64,000 nucleotides of DNA from the NCBI RefSeq assembly GCF_024273195.1, contig NZ_JAMZCU010000004.1, positions 124,001 through 188,000 of the forward strand, given 5' to 3'. The stretch is from Devosia ureilytica. Its GTDB lineage: Bacteria; Pseudomonadota; Alphaproteobacteria; Rhizobiales; Devosiaceae. Position 1 is the stretch's first letter, and each line of letters starts with the position of its first letter. This document shows, in pieces, positions 9,178 through 17,958 of the stretch. The notes below the pieces were generated by a model that did no database searches, was not told the origin of the DNA, and saw nothing but the letters and a program-made list of their open reading frames with translations. Both the position numbers and the translations under genes were made by a program.

Positions 9178-10253
9178 GGCGTATCTCCGTTCAGCGTCAG
9201 GCCAGCGCCCAGCGCGAGTGTATCAAGGTCACCGCGATCAAACGCGGCAGGATAGGCGGCAACGGCGGCGTCAAAGGCTCGCTGCGCGGCGTCGCGATCA
9301 TCCAGCACCAGGTAGGAGCGCACAAGCTGCGCCCACTCTTCGATGGTGCCGCCTTCCGCGTAGAGCCGCTCGGAGAGGCCACCAACCATGCCCTGGATCA
9401 TCTCGCTCTGCTGCTGGGCCGCAGCGTCGACGCCGTCATTGAGGGCCACGGCAAGGCCCTGGGTTGCGGCCGGCAGCCAGGGCTCGTCGCCCTGCGCCAG
9501 ATCAATAGCCTGCTGCCAGAAGGCGGATGCCTCGGGGTAATTGCCGGCCCGCATCAGTTCTGCCGCAAGGTAAAGCCGGGAGCGCACATGGCTGGCATCG
9601 GCAGTTGCGGCGGCCCTCAGGAGGGCCATCGCCTCATCGGACCCAGCGCCATTGGCCTCAAACAACAGCGCCTCAGCCAGATCCGATTGCAGATCCGGGG
9701 TCGGCTCGGAAAGGCCGATAATCCGCCGATAGGCATTGGCGGCGTCGGCGAAACGTCCGAGTTCAACATAGGCAGGGGCGATGACCTGCCAGCCGCGCAG
9801 ATCGTCGGGTGCCTCGGCCAGCCGCGCCTCGATGCGGGAGATTGCTTCGCCCAGGTCCATGCTCTGGGCCACCATTTCGGGGCGGTTGGCAAGCGGCTGC
9901 GCCGGCAGGTCTGGCTGCCCCAGGACGGCATAGAGCCCGAACGCCAGTGCTACAATTCCGACAAGGCCAACCAGCAAAGGCACACGCCCAAATTCCTTAT
10001 CGGCCCGGGCACGTCCCTCGCTTTGGCTGCGGAGCATTTCGCGCGCCAATTCGCCCCTGGCCGCCAGCGCCTGTTCGGCATCGAGCTTGCCGGAGCGCTC
10101 ATCGGCTTCAATGCCGGCCAACGCCAGGCGAAAATGATCGTTGGGATCGGCCATTTCCGGCCCGGTCGCGTTGACCGTTCGACCCGCAGCCGCATAAAAC
10201 AATGCGGCGCAGGCAATGGCGGTAACGGCTATGGCAATAGACCAAAAAATCAT
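9174..10253 (-). CDS. ccmI: Cytochrome c biogenesis factor CcmI/CycH
   Basis: A 359-residue protein that presents apocytochrome c to the haem ligation machinery. Two membrane segments are visible (residues about 1-20 and 93-113), separated by a charged cytoplasmic stretch with the typical DELxRD-like arrangement. A C-terminal TPR-rich periplasmic domain follows, including AYVELGRFADAANAYRRI. I set the start at ATG 10253 (MIFWSIAIAV), with GGGG just upstream. The frame stays open further upstream into the divergent gene, but that extension has no family resemblance. First gene of the ccm operon. Confidence 0.92.
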   Translation of the reverse strand: MIFWSIAIAVTAIACAALFYAAAGRTVNATGPEMADPNDHFRLALAGIEADERSGKLDAEQALAARGELAREMLRSQSEGRARADKEFGRVPLLVGLVGIVALAFGLYAVLGQPDLPAQPLANRPEMVAQSMDLGEAISRIEARLAEAPDDLRGWQVIAPAYVELGRFADAANAYRRIIGLSEPTPDLQSDLAEALLFEANGAGSDEAMALLRAAATADASHVRSRLYLAAELMRAGNYPEASAFWQQAIDLAQGDEPWLPAATQGLAVALNDGVDAAAQQQSEMIQGMVGGLSERLYAEGGTIEEWAQLVRSYLVLDDRDAAQRAFDAAVAAYPAAFDRGDLDTLALGAGLTLNGDTP

Positions 10254-10391
10254 GGGCCCCAAACGCTTGTCTGCCCGACGCGGCAAGGCATGGTCCTCTA
10301 TAAGCCGAATACGGCGAAAAACCATCAAAACAGCAGCTCCAGGCAGGGACGCATTGCCACAGGGGTTCGTCGTCGCGGGCGCAATTGCCGC

Positions 10392-11468
10392 ATGAGCGAG
10401 GCCGAGTTCGACTTTGCCGTCTTCGGCGCCACGCCGCTGGCGCATCTGCTGGCGGGCCTGCTGGCGACTGCCCATGGACGCAAGGTTATGCTGGTTGGGG
10501 AAGGTCAGGCTGGCTATCGGCTGATCCGGGGTATTGACCTCTCGGTCGCGCCGATGACCCGGCCGGAAAGCTGGGCGATGCTGGGCCACAGCGTGCCCGA
10601 AGCCGCCCGGCTCATTTCCCGCATTGCCGGTCGAAGCGGGCTCAGTCGAGTCGATCCGATCTTTTTCGCCGAAGGACAGCAGGACAGCGAAGCGCTGTCG
10701 CACATGCGCCATATGGCGCTCGGGTTTGGCATTGCGGCAGAACCGGCGGCGCCCTCCTTGCTGGGCGAGGGGCGGGCCGGATTGGTGCTGCGCGACGCAA
10801 TGCGCATCAATCGTCCCGCGCTCGAACATGGTCTCGACCGGTGGCTCGAACAGGGATCGGTGCTGCGACTTGTGCCGCAGAGCGTTTCCATAGGCCTCGA
10901 CGGCCCCGCCAGGGTGGTCGCGGATGGGGTGACCTATTTGGCGCGCCAGGCCATACTGGCCGATGACGAGGCGCTGATGACCTGGTTGCCGCTCAAGCAA
11001 TGGCCGACTTTGCTGCGGCGCACTGGCTTCGCCAGCATTCTGACAACGCCCACCCGGCCCCTGGCCGCCAGCGTCATGCTGGAGCTCAATTCCGGCGTCT
11101 TTCTCACCCAGCAAGCCGAGGGCGGTATTGCGGGCTTCGGTCCGGGGGACTTGGCGCATTTTTCGGCTCATTTGCAGGCGCTGCTTGGGCGAGACCGGCA
11201 GGTTGAGCAGGCCGGGCAAACCAGTTTTCACGGCCTTATGACGCTTGATGGCGCGCCAACCTTTGGCCGGGTCGCGGGCGTCGGCGCCGATGTGGTTGCG
11301 GGGCTAGGATGCGCGGGGGCGTTCGTCGCCCCGGCCCTGGCGCGCTGGCTCGCCAGCGCGGCTTCGCCCAGCGAAGCTGCATGGTTCGGTGGGCGGCTCA
11401 TCAACCGCTCGGGCAAGGCGGCGCCGGTTGGGGACTACGCGCCGGGTCTCGCGAGGCTGTCCGCATGA
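10392..11468 (+). CDS. DAO-fold FAD-dependent oxidoreductase-like protein
   Basis: A 358-residue protein with an N-terminal Rossmann-like strand-helix-strand (FAVFGATPLAHLLAGLLAT) in which the usual GxGxxG is replaced by GATPLA. The C-terminal block DGAPTFGRVAGVGADVVAGL followed by a G-x-F-V-A-P-A-L-A-R-W-L helix resembles the FAD-binding end of D-amino-acid-oxidase-type flavoproteins. It is divergent from ccmI across a 138-bp gap. Its stop overlaps the start of the next gene (ATGA), so the two are probably made together as subunits. The substrate is unknown. The altered glycine motif raises the possibility that this subunit has lost FAD binding or binds it atypically. Confidence 0.6.
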   Translation: MSEAEFDFAVFGATPLAHLLAGLLATAHGRKVMLVGEGQAGYRLIRGIDLSVAPMTRPESWAMLGHSVPEAARLISRIAGRSGLSRVDPIFFAEGQQDSEALSHMRHMALGFGIAAEPAAPSLLGEGRAGLVLRDAMRINRPALEHGLDRWLEQGSVLRLVPQSVSIGLDGPARVVADGVTYLARQAILADDEALMTWLPLKQWPTLLRRTGFASILTTPTRPLAASVMLELNSGVFLTQQAEGGIAGFGPGDLAHFSAHLQALLGRDRQVEQAGQTSFHGLMTLDGAPTFGRVAGVGADVVAGLGCAGAFVAPALARWLASAASPSEAAWFGGRLINRSGKAAPVGDYAPGLARLSA

Positions 11469-13441
11469 GACCGCAGCACAATCGTCTCCCCGCGGGCGTC
11501 GCCAGAGGGTTTTCGGGCTCTGCTATTGATCGCGGCCGTCCGCTGCGGTTCCGGCTTGATGGGCGCATCATATCGGGCTTTGCGGGCGACACGGTGTTGA
11601 GCGCAGCACTCGCCTCGGGCATCGACACACTGGGCCTATGTCGCGGCCACCCGATTGGCCTCGTACCGCGCGCGGCCCCCGCGATCAGCCATGCCAGCCT
11701 TGCCAATGATCCGCAGCGCGCCTTGCCCATGGCACGCACCGCAGCACAGGATGGCGCCGAATATGTCACGCTCGGCGTCAGGCGGCCCGGCACCCTGGCC
11801 CGGCTGTTCCAGCCCGGCCGCACGCTTGGCCTGTTGCTCGATGACGCGCATGCCCTTGATCGGCCATGGCGCTCTGTCGCGGGCTCGCCTGGCCCCTCGG
11901 CGGACCTGCTGGTTATTGGCGGGGGCGTCGCCGGTCTCTCGGCCGCCCTGGCCGGCGCCCGGTCCGGTCTTTCGGTTGTCCTTGCGGAAGCCAGTCCTTA
12001 TCTCGGTGGGAATTCGGGCCTGTTCGGCACACAGGATGGCGAAGACAGCCCCGACGAAAGCATGGCCCGCCTCAGCGCCGAGGTTGCAGCCAATGCAGCC
12101 GTTACCACGCTGACTGCGACGCGGGTCTTCGCCATCCGCTCCGGGCAGGTCCGAGTGCACCAGGTGGAGATGCTGAACGGCACCGCGCAGGGGCGCGTGC
12201 TGGACATCGCCGCACCTCGCATTGTCATTGCCACGGGCGCCTTGGAGCGCCTTCCCATATTTGCCGGCAATCGCTTGCCCGGCGTCACCGGCACGCTTGA
12301 TGCCCATGAACTGGCCGTGCGCTACGGCGTTTGGTCGGGGCAATCTGCATTGTTCGCCACGTCCAGCAGTCCGGCTTACCGGTTGGCCATGCTGGCCAGC
12401 GACGCGGGTATTGCGGTCAACCGCGTCCTTGATGCCCGGCCCCATCCGGCGTCGCGATTCATTCAATTTTCCCGCGCTTACGGCATGGTGCAATCACCCG
12501 GTGCCATGCCCGGCGCCGTGGATATCGCCAGGGCAGGAGGCACGCTGTCGGTAGAGATCGATGGCCGCGAGGGACCGAGCCTGAGCGCCGAGCGCCTGTT
12601 GGTTTGCGGCGGCTGGCAGCCCGACCTGACCCTGTGGCATGTCGCGGGCGGCGCCAGCCAGTGGCACCATGATCACGGGCGCCTTGAAGCCGTCGGCACA
12701 TGCGAGGGCATCGTATTGGCAGGCAGCGCCGCGGGCTACTTTACCCGGCGCGGCTGTATCCAGAGTGGTGCTGATGCGATCGACCAATTGCTCGGCCGCC
12801 CCCGACAGGCAGTCGATGATCCGATCATCGATCCGCTTCACGAATCTGCAGATGGCCCGGCCGGGATTGCAGAACCGCGCCCGGATGGACGCCCGGCCTA
12901 TCTTGATGGCGGCGTTGGTTTCTTGGAGCGCCCTGCCCCGCCTCGGCGTCGATGGCACATGCCGTTTCATGCGCAGCCAAAGGCGGGATTGCTGGTGCTC
13001 TCAGAAGCGCCGCAGCCGCTCGCCGTTTGTGATGTCGCCGCAGGCGTCGGACTTGGTCTCATCCCCCCAGCCGCCGCAGGGGTCGTGGCGCAGGAGCGCG
13101 TCGCCCTCGTGCCACTGGCACAAGTTGGAGACAGCGCAACCCTTCCTGAACGTGCGCAACCGGGGGTCGACGACTTGCCGCACTACCTGCAGGGCCGGTT
13201 TGGACCGGATGCCAGGATCGTTCGCCTCGTGCCGAGTGTTCAGCGGATATTTGAGCCTGGCGCCCTGATCTATCGCAGCTCCGATGACATTCATCCGCTG
13301 GAGGCTATCGGGGTGGTGCTGCGCCAATCGGTCAACGGCACTATGGGCCTGGTTGCCGCACAGGCCGCATCGGCGGGCCGGCCCGTGACGATCAGGGACA
13401 AGGGTGCTGCGCTGGCTCACATAAGGCCCAGCGAAGATTAG
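11465..13441 (+). CDS. Sarcosine-oxidase-alpha-like FAD-dependent oxidoreductase
   Basis: A 658-residue protein. Residues about 20-100 resemble the ferredoxin-like N-terminal domain of SoxA-type alpha subunits (FRLDGRIISGFAGDTVLSAA), with only one cysteine nearby, so no [2Fe-2S] cluster is expected. A complete FAD Rossmann motif follows at about residue 147 (LLVIGGGVAGLSAALAGARS), with further NAD/FAD-type segments (RIVIATGALERLP, GIVLAGSAAGYFTRRGC). Canonical heterotetrameric SoxA is near 1000 residues with a C-terminal aminomethyltransferase domain. Here the region after about residue 480 is short and keeps only a vague echo of it. It overlaps the upstream flavoprotein by 4 bp. Amine oxidation is likely; the substrate is not evident. 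Confidence 0.65.
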   Translation: MRPQHNRLPAGVARGFSGSAIDRGRPLRFRLDGRIISGFAGDTVLSAALASGIDTLGLCRGHPIGLVPRAAPAISHASLANDPQRALPMARTAAQDGAEYVTLGVRRPGTLARLFQPGRTLGLLLDDAHALDRPWRSVAGSPGPSADLLVIGGGVAGLSAALAGARSGLSVVLAEASPYLGGNSGLFGTQDGEDSPDESMARLSAEVAANAAVTTLTATRVFAIRSGQVRVHQVEMLNGTAQGRVLDIAAPRIVIATGALERLPIFAGNRLPGVTGTLDAHELAVRYGVWSGQSALFATSSSPAYRLAMLASDAGIAVNRVLDARPHPASRFIQFSRAYGMVQSPGAMPGAVDIARAGGTLSVEIDGREGPSLSAERLLVCGGWQPDLTLWHVAGGASQWHHDHGRLEAVGTCEGIVLAGSAAGYFTRRGCIQSGADAIDQLLGRPRQAVDDPIIDPLHESADGPAGIAEPRPDGRPAYLDGGVGFLERPAPPRRRWHMPFHAQPKAGLLVLSEAPQPLAVCDVAAGVGLGLIPPAAAGVVAQERVALVPLAQVGDSATLPERAQPGVDDLPHYLQGRFGPDARIVRLVPSVQRIFEPGALIYRSSDDIHPLEAIGVVLRQSVNGTMGLVAAQAASAGRPVTIRDKGAALAHIRPSED

Positions 13442-13450
13442 ATGATCTCG

Positions 13451-14668
13451 TCAGGCGCGCCGTTCGGCCGTCGCCCGGGCGCGCTTCAAGGTATCAGCAT
13501 ATTCGGGGTTGAACCTGATCTCGGCCATCTTGATCGCAGCGTCGAGGCGCGCGCCGGTCATGGGGTCTGTCGGGTTCTGACGCAGCAGGTCCAGATTGCG
13601 CTGGATATGCAGCTCGAGCGCCTGACCGGTTTGGCTCCAGGCCTGGTCGAAGACTGCGTTCAACGCCAGCGAATCTCTTGAATCGCGCACGGCAGAAAGC
13701 AGATAAACGCCATTGATCGCGCCCAGCAGCCTGTCATTGTCGATCCGGTCCACACCTTCGCGGGGGCGACGCATTGCCTGATTGAGGTCGGTCACGACCT
13801 CCTTGAGCCGCGGTTCGACCCGGTCAGACACCATCTTGGTGATCGTGGACAGGACCTGTGTCGTCCGGCTGCCCCGGGCAAATTCTATGTATCCCGAGAG
13901 CGAACGCACCAGGCGATGGAATCTGTCGAGGCTGCGGCAGACCAAATCGATGTCAGCGAACGGCCCGGTCAATTGCAGATGACAGAGCTGATTCTGCGCC
14001 TGCCCCAGAACGCCATCAACCATTGGGGAAAAGCCATTACGGGCGATGGCCGCTTCGGTGGCGCTGCCGGAGAGCTTGATCACGGCCGCAATCAGCCGTG
14101 TCGGATTGGCGACCTGCCCCACGGCGGCGTGAAACAGGAGGGCGGCCAATTGCGGGTCCTGCAGTGGCATGGACTGCAAGGCGGTGCCCAGTGAGGCTTC
14201 CTCGCTCATGGTATTGACGGCCTTGCCAAAGCCCTGTGCCTTGGGCAGCAGCGCCCGGGCGCGCAGGGCCGCCATCACGACACCCAGCTCTTCGCGGGCG
14301 TTTTCGCGGCCAAACTGGGCACGCAGGCGTCGCAGTGATTCGGTGTCGCGATCGACCTTTTCCAGCGCGGCCTTCATGCGGGCCAGCACATCTGGCATCA
14401 ACGGTTCGAGATCGTCGGCGCGGAAATTGCCATTGGCGACGCCATCGACGGAAATCAGCGTGGGGCAGAGATCGCGCACAACCCACACCCAAGCGGCGTT
14501 GGCCGCCTCGACGCTCACCGATCCGGGAAGAGCAAACAGCACGGGTTCATTGACGAGAACCGGGTCAATCAGGCCGCAAAAAGGCCGGCGAACGGCGGCA
14601 CTTGGACGTGCCGATGGGCGCGCAGTCTGTGGCGCGGCAGCGTCAATGCTTGGGGCGGGCTGGTTCAT
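13451..14668 (-). CDS. Conserved hypothetical protein, 405 residues
   Basis: I do not recognise a named family. The N-terminal 35 residues are rich in Pro, Ala, Ser and Arg and look disordered; the rest is mostly helical and soluble with no signal peptide or membrane segment. Motifs such as LSGYIEFARGSRTTQVLSTI and RIDNDRLLGAINGVYLLSAV recur across it, but no catalytic signature is visible. It converges on the flavoprotein operon with a 9-bp gap. Codon use matches its neighbours, so it appears to be a real chromosomal gene. Confidence 0.75.
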   Translation of the reverse strand: MNQPAPSIDAAAPQTARPSARPSAAVRRPFCGLIDPVLVNEPVLFALPGSVSVEAANAAWVWVVRDLCPTLISVDGVANGNFRADDLEPLMPDVLARMKAALEKVDRDTESLRRLRAQFGRENAREELGVVMAALRARALLPKAQGFGKAVNTMSEEASLGTALQSMPLQDPQLAALLFHAAVGQVANPTRLIAAVIKLSGSATEAAIARNGFSPMVDGVLGQAQNQLCHLQLTGPFADIDLVCRSLDRFHRLVRSLSGYIEFARGSRTTQVLSTITKMVSDRVEPRLKEVVTDLNQAMRRPREGVDRIDNDRLLGAINGVYLLSAVRDSRDSLALNAVFDQAWSQTGQALELHIQRNLDLLRQNPTDPMTGARLDAAIKMAEIRFNPEYADTLKRARATAERRA

Positions 14669-14752
14669 ATACTCTTCGGGCCAGGAGCAACGTCGTCCCT
14701 GACCCTATAGACGCTTGGTAAACAATCCTTTTCCCGCGAACAAACGTGATGG

Positions 14753-15226
14753 TTACGCGGTGCCCTGCACGACGTTCCAAACGCCGTTCTGCTCGCGGCA
14801 GGCCGTACCCTTTTTCACATAGTCCGTGCCACCAATCTTGATGGTGTGGGTGAAGTCGCGGCAATCGAGGTTATTGACCCGAACATAGGGGCCAACGGCC
14901 ACCGAACCCGTCGTGCCCTTGTCGCCGGCCCACTGACGCGGCGCGCCCGGGCGACCGAACTGCAGGGCATAGAACTGGGCGCTATTGGCTTCGTTGGAAT
15001 CCTTGGCGGTCATCAGCGCCAACGCTGACGGATCGACGAAGCCATTGGCGATGCTGGTGGTCAGCTTGGCCGTCTGCACATTCTGGGCGGAGGTCGGCAC
15101 CAGCGGCTGAACAATGGCGGGCTGCGTCACCACCGGCGCCTGTGCCACACGCGTCGTTCCGGTGCTCGAGCAGCCGGCAAGTACCAGCGCGGCAATCGGA
15201 AGGGCGATGATCGAAAAGCGATTCAT
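14753..15226 (-). CDS. Small outer-membrane-type lipoprotein
   Basis: A 157-residue protein with a lipoprotein signal peptide; the lipobox is LVLAGC with the lipidated Cys at position 19. After a Gln/Pro/Val-rich linker, the C-terminal half (VNNLDCRDFTHTIKIGG to TACREQNGVWNV) matches the short surface-antigen type domain of alphaproteobacterial lipoproteins related to the 17-kDa antigen family; its two cysteines may pair. The final domain is often found in proteins that stabilise the envelope, but no enzymatic role is visible. Separated by 61 bp from the kinase gene upstream on the same strand. Confidence 0.75.
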   Translation of the reverse strand: MNRFSIIALPIAALVLAGCSSTGTTRVAQAPVVTQPAIVQPLVPTSAQNVQTAKLTTSIANGFVDPSALALMTAKDSNEANSAQFYALQFGRPGAPRQWAGDKGTTGSVAVGPYVRVNNLDCRDFTHTIKIGGTDYVKKGTACREQNGVWNVVQGTA

Positions 15227-15287
15227 GAGTTTTGTGGCCTCTAGATGCGATGTGTTCGTTCTTGTGTCGTAATGCGGCGAAAGTGCG

Positions 15288-16667
15288 TCAGCTCCCTGAA
15301 CCCCGCACCATCCCGCCTAGTCGCGCGGTGGGGAGCCGCAGTTCCACCAGCAGCCCGCCCAGTTGCGAACGCTTGAGTTCCAGGCTGCCGCCATAGACAT
15401 CGACCAGTTCCTTGACAATATCCAGTCCCAGCCCCGTGCCTGGTGTCTTCTCGTCCAGCCTGACACCCCGGCGCAACACTTTTTGGGCGTCCGCCTCGCT
15501 GAGGCCCGGACCATTGTCGTCGATGCGCACGAGCAATTGGGTGCCCTTGTCGCCGCGCTCGCTGGAGAGCCGCACGCCGACCTGGCCCTTTGACCACTTG
15601 CAGGCATTGTCGAGGAGGTTTCCCGCCATTTCCTCCAGGTCAGCTTCGTCACCCCGGAACCAATGCAGCGAGGCATCGGGGCGTTGGAAGGCAATGGTCA
15701 CGTCGGGGTGAATTTTGCGCATTACCCGCGTGAGGCGCAGCATGATCATGGTCGCGTCCGCCTTCTTGCCCACGACCGACGTCCGAGCCGCCAGGCGCGC
15801 CCGTTCGAGGTAGGTCGAGACCATATTGCTCATCTTCTCGGTCTCGCTGGATACCACATCGGCCAAGGCGCCTTTGCGGGCGTGCGCCTCGTTGCGCAGC
15901 ACGGCGATTGGTGTCTTCAACCCATGGGCGAGATTGCCCACCTGGTTGCGGGCTCGTTCGATGATCTGGCTATTGGAGCGCAGCAGTTCGTTGACCTCCT
16001 CGGCCAGGGGCGCAATCTCGGTCGGATAGGTCCCGGACACCTCCGCGCTATCACCTTCGCGGACCGCCTCCACGGCGCGGCTCAGCAGGGCAATTGGCCG
16101 CAAGGCAATGCGTGCAACGAAAGCGCTCATGGCTGCCAGCATGACGCCCACTGCCCCCAGCACGATAAAGGTCTGCCCGCGAAAATCCGACACCAGCTCC
16201 AGGATTTCCGTCAGGTTGCCGGCGACTGTGATGCGGTAGCTCTGCGCGTCCAGCGTCACGCTGCGCTCCACCATGCGCAATTGGGTACCAAACGGATCAT
16301 TGGTGATTTCGGTGCTGCGCCCCTGGGCATCGGCGACCGCACCGACGCCGGGCAGTTCGATACCCACCACGGATGTGGAAAGATTGACGAGATCGCCGTT
16401 CTGCTCGCGGATGATCCAATACCAGCCCGAACGCGGACGTTCGAAGCGCGGATCGGCCAGGGCGATATCAGGATCCTGAGGATCGCCGGTTTCCAACAGC
16501 GCCCCGGTCAGGCTTTCGACGTGAAAGTCCAGCGTCTCGGTCAGGGTCGTATCGAGAGCACGAGAATAGAGATCGGTAAGCAGGATGCCGGTCGTCACCA
16601 GCGCCAGCACCAGCCAGGCGGCGGACAGCCAGAACAGCGAAGCAGCGATGGAGCCCTTGCGCAGCAT
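15288..16667 (-). CDS. feuQ: FeuQ-like sensor histidine kinase
   Basis: A 459-residue membrane kinase. Two membrane segments (about 12-32 and 170-192) flank a periplasmic domain containing DPRFERPRSGWYWIIRE, a stretch I associate with the FeuQ/PhoQ-like group of Rhizobiales. HAMP follows, then HisKA with the phosphoacceptor in NLAHGLKTPIAVLRNE, and HATPase boxes NLLDNACKWSKG, DDNGPGLSEA and GTGLGLDIV. It is downstream of its regulator by 43 bp, with a small secreted protein gene ahead of both. In rhizobia FeuPQ is an osmotic and envelope-related system controlling cyclic glucan export. The assignment here rests on gene order and motifs. Confidence 0.85.
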   Translation of the reverse strand: MLRKGSIAASLFWLSAAWLVLALVTTGILLTDLYSRALDTTLTETLDFHVESLTGALLETGDPQDPDIALADPRFERPRSGWYWIIREQNGDLVNLSTSVVGIELPGVGAVADAQGRSTEITNDPFGTQLRMVERSVTLDAQSYRITVAGNLTEILELVSDFRGQTFIVLGAVGVMLAAMSAFVARIALRPIALLSRAVEAVREGDSAEVSGTYPTEIAPLAEEVNELLRSNSQIIERARNQVGNLAHGLKTPIAVLRNEAHARKGALADVVSSETEKMSNMVSTYLERARLAARTSVVGKKADATMIMLRLTRVMRKIHPDVTIAFQRPDASLHWFRGDEADLEEMAGNLLDNACKWSKGQVGVRLSSERGDKGTQLLVRIDDNGPGLSEADAQKVLRRGVRLDEKTPGTGLGLDIVKELVDVYGGSLELKRSQLGGLLVELRLPTARLGGMVRGSGS

Positions 16668-16710
16668 GTCAGGGCCTCGTCATGTCAGCCATGGACGGCC
16701 CTGTTGCGGT

Positions 16711-17370
16711 TCACTCGCCGATGATCTGATAGCCCAGTCCGCGGACGGTCTGGATGCAGTCATCCGGCAATTTCTTGCGCAGGCGGCCCACGAACACTTC
16801 GATGGTGTTGCTATCGCGGTCGAAATCCTGGTCGTAGAGGTGCTCGGTCAGCTCGGTGCGCGAGATGACCTTGCCCTTGTGGTGCATGAGATAGCTAAGA
16901 AGCCGCAACTCATGACTGGTCAGCTTCACCGACTGTCCATCGACCGTCACCTTGCCGGAGCGTGCGTCGAGTCGTACCGCGCCGCAGACGATTTCATTGC
17001 TCGCATGCCCGGCGGCGCGGCGCACCAGGGCGCGCACCCGCGCCAGCACTTCTTCCATGTGGAAGGGCTTGGCGACATAGTCGTCAGCACCGGCATCGAT
17101 GCCCTGAACCTTGTCGCTCCAGCGGTCCCGCGCCGTCAGCAGCAGTACCGGTGTGGTCTTTCCGGCGCGGCGCCATTCCTCGAGCACGGAAAGCCCATCC
17201 ATCTGCGGCAGGCCGATATCGAGAATGATCGTATCGTAAGGCTCGGTGTCGCCGAGGAAGTGGCCCTCTTCGCCATCGAACGCTACATCGACGGCATAAC
17301 CAGCTTCGGTCAGCGCATCCTTGAGCTGCCGATTGAGATTGGTATCGTCTTCAACAACCAGAACACGCAT
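16711..17370 (-). CDS. feuP: FeuP-like OmpR-family response regulator
   Basis: A 219-residue regulator: receiver domain with Glu/Asp at 7-9, Asp51 in TIILDIGLPQMDG and Lys in VAKPFHMEE, then a winged-helix domain ending QTVRGLGYQIIGE. It lies 26 bp after the small secreted protein gene and 43 bp before the kinase, so the three form an operon. A direct repeat of TGAATG with a 5-bp spacer upstream of the operon is a candidate binding site for this regulator itself. Confidence 0.87.
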   Translation of the reverse strand: MRVLVVEDDTNLNRQLKDALTEAGYAVDVAFDGEEGHFLGDTEPYDTIILDIGLPQMDGLSVLEEWRRAGKTTPVLLLTARDRWSDKVQGIDAGADDYVAKPFHMEEVLARVRALVRRAAGHASNEIVCGAVRLDARSGKVTVDGQSVKLTSHELRLLSYLMHHKGKVISRTELTEHLYDQDFDRDSNTIEVFVGRLRKKLPDDCIQTVRGLGYQIIGE

Positions 17371-17396
17371 GTCAGGCCCCCCGCCAGGACTTGTCG

Positions 17397-17696
17397 CTAC
17401 TGAGCGCTCAGAGTCAGGGTTTGCGCCTGACCATCCGGGCTGAGTACACCGATAACATATACCAGTGAACCGCCTTCGTCACAGACCTGAACATTGAGTA
17501 TTTCAGTGTCCGGGTCGACGCCGCCCCCGGCCAATACTGCATCGAGCGACAGGATCTGACCAGAAGACACTGCCTCCTGGATTTCGCGTTTGTCGAGACA
17601 CGCCTGTGCCTGGGACTGGCCGGTCCCCGCCAATGCGAGTGCGAGGGCCAGCGCCAGGGCAATTGAGGCCGAAGGTTTGGGAGTGGTGTTTTTCAT
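17397..17696 (-). CDS. feuN: FeuN-like small periplasmic protein
   Basis: A 99-residue protein starting at ATG 17696 with GGGAG just upstream. The signal peptide is striking for its alternating Ala-Leu run (ALALALALALAG) and should be cleaved after an AQA near residue 32. The mature ~67 residues begin with Cys and have a PepSY-like pattern (LDKREIQEAVSSGQILSLDA, then paired beta strands VLNVQVCDEG-type) with two cysteines. In rhizobia a small periplasmic inhibitor of FeuQ (FeuN) is encoded just ahead of feuPQ. Position and size fit, so I infer a modulator of the kinase downstream. Confidence 0.7.
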   Translation of the reverse strand: MKNTTPKPSASIALALALALALAGTGQSQAQACLDKREIQEAVSSGQILSLDAVLAGGGVDPDTEILNVQVCDEGGSLVYVIGVLSPDGQAQTLTLSAQ

Positions 17697-17721
17697 GCTC
17701 CCATCAATAGCGGCTGCAAAC

Positions 17722-17738
17722 TGAATGGGACATGAATG
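17722..17738 (-). promoter_or_regulatory. Direct repeat, candidate OmpR-family operator before feuN-feuP-feuQ
   Basis: On the plus strand TGAATG-N5-TGAATG is a perfect hexamer repeat with an 11-bp period, the geometry usual for PhoP/OmpR-type dimers. It lies 26-42 bp upstream of the feuN start codon. Autoregulation is an inference. Confidence 0.4.
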
Positions 17739-17772
17739 CGGCAGGCCATGCCCGGTTTCCACAGAATTGCCC

Positions 17773-17958
17773 TCAGGCTTTCCCGATATCGCCCTTGAGC
17801 CCACGCCGCAGAAAGAGGATCGCCAGCGCTTCGAGCATCAGATTGCCGGCCGAGCTGGTTTCGAGTGACGGCAGGTCCACGCCCAGCATTTGCGCCAGGC
17901 CGGCAAGCAGCATGAATGTGGCGACGATGTAAGTCTTATAGCCCGAAAGGACGTCCAT
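17773..17958 (-). CDS. Holin-like small membrane protein (internal start in endolysin frame)
   Basis: A 61-residue product from the internal ATG at 17958. TAAAGGAG lies 8 bases before it, a stronger ribosome-binding site than most in this cluster. Two hydrophobic stretches are visible: residues 8-27 (YIVATFMLLAGLAQMLGVDL) and about 39-52 (AGNLMLEALAILFL), followed by a basic tail RRGLKGDIGKA. This resembles short phage holin/membrane proteins that accompany lysozymes. It shares the frame and stop codon of the muramidase, so it could be made alone, as the tail of a fusion, or both. Confidence 0.6.
   Translation of the reverse strand: MDVLSGYKTYIVATFMLLAGLAQMLGVDLPSLETSSAGNLMLEALAILFLRRGLKGDIGKA

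Noticed and set aside
10254..11231. Upstream extension of ccmI
   Set aside because: It is antisense to the flavoprotein gene and would put over 300 unrelated residues before a normal CcmI N-terminal membrane segment.
11465..13441. [2Fe-2S] cluster in the SoxA-like N-terminal domain
   Set aside because: Only one cysteine lies in the domain, whereas a cluster needs four.
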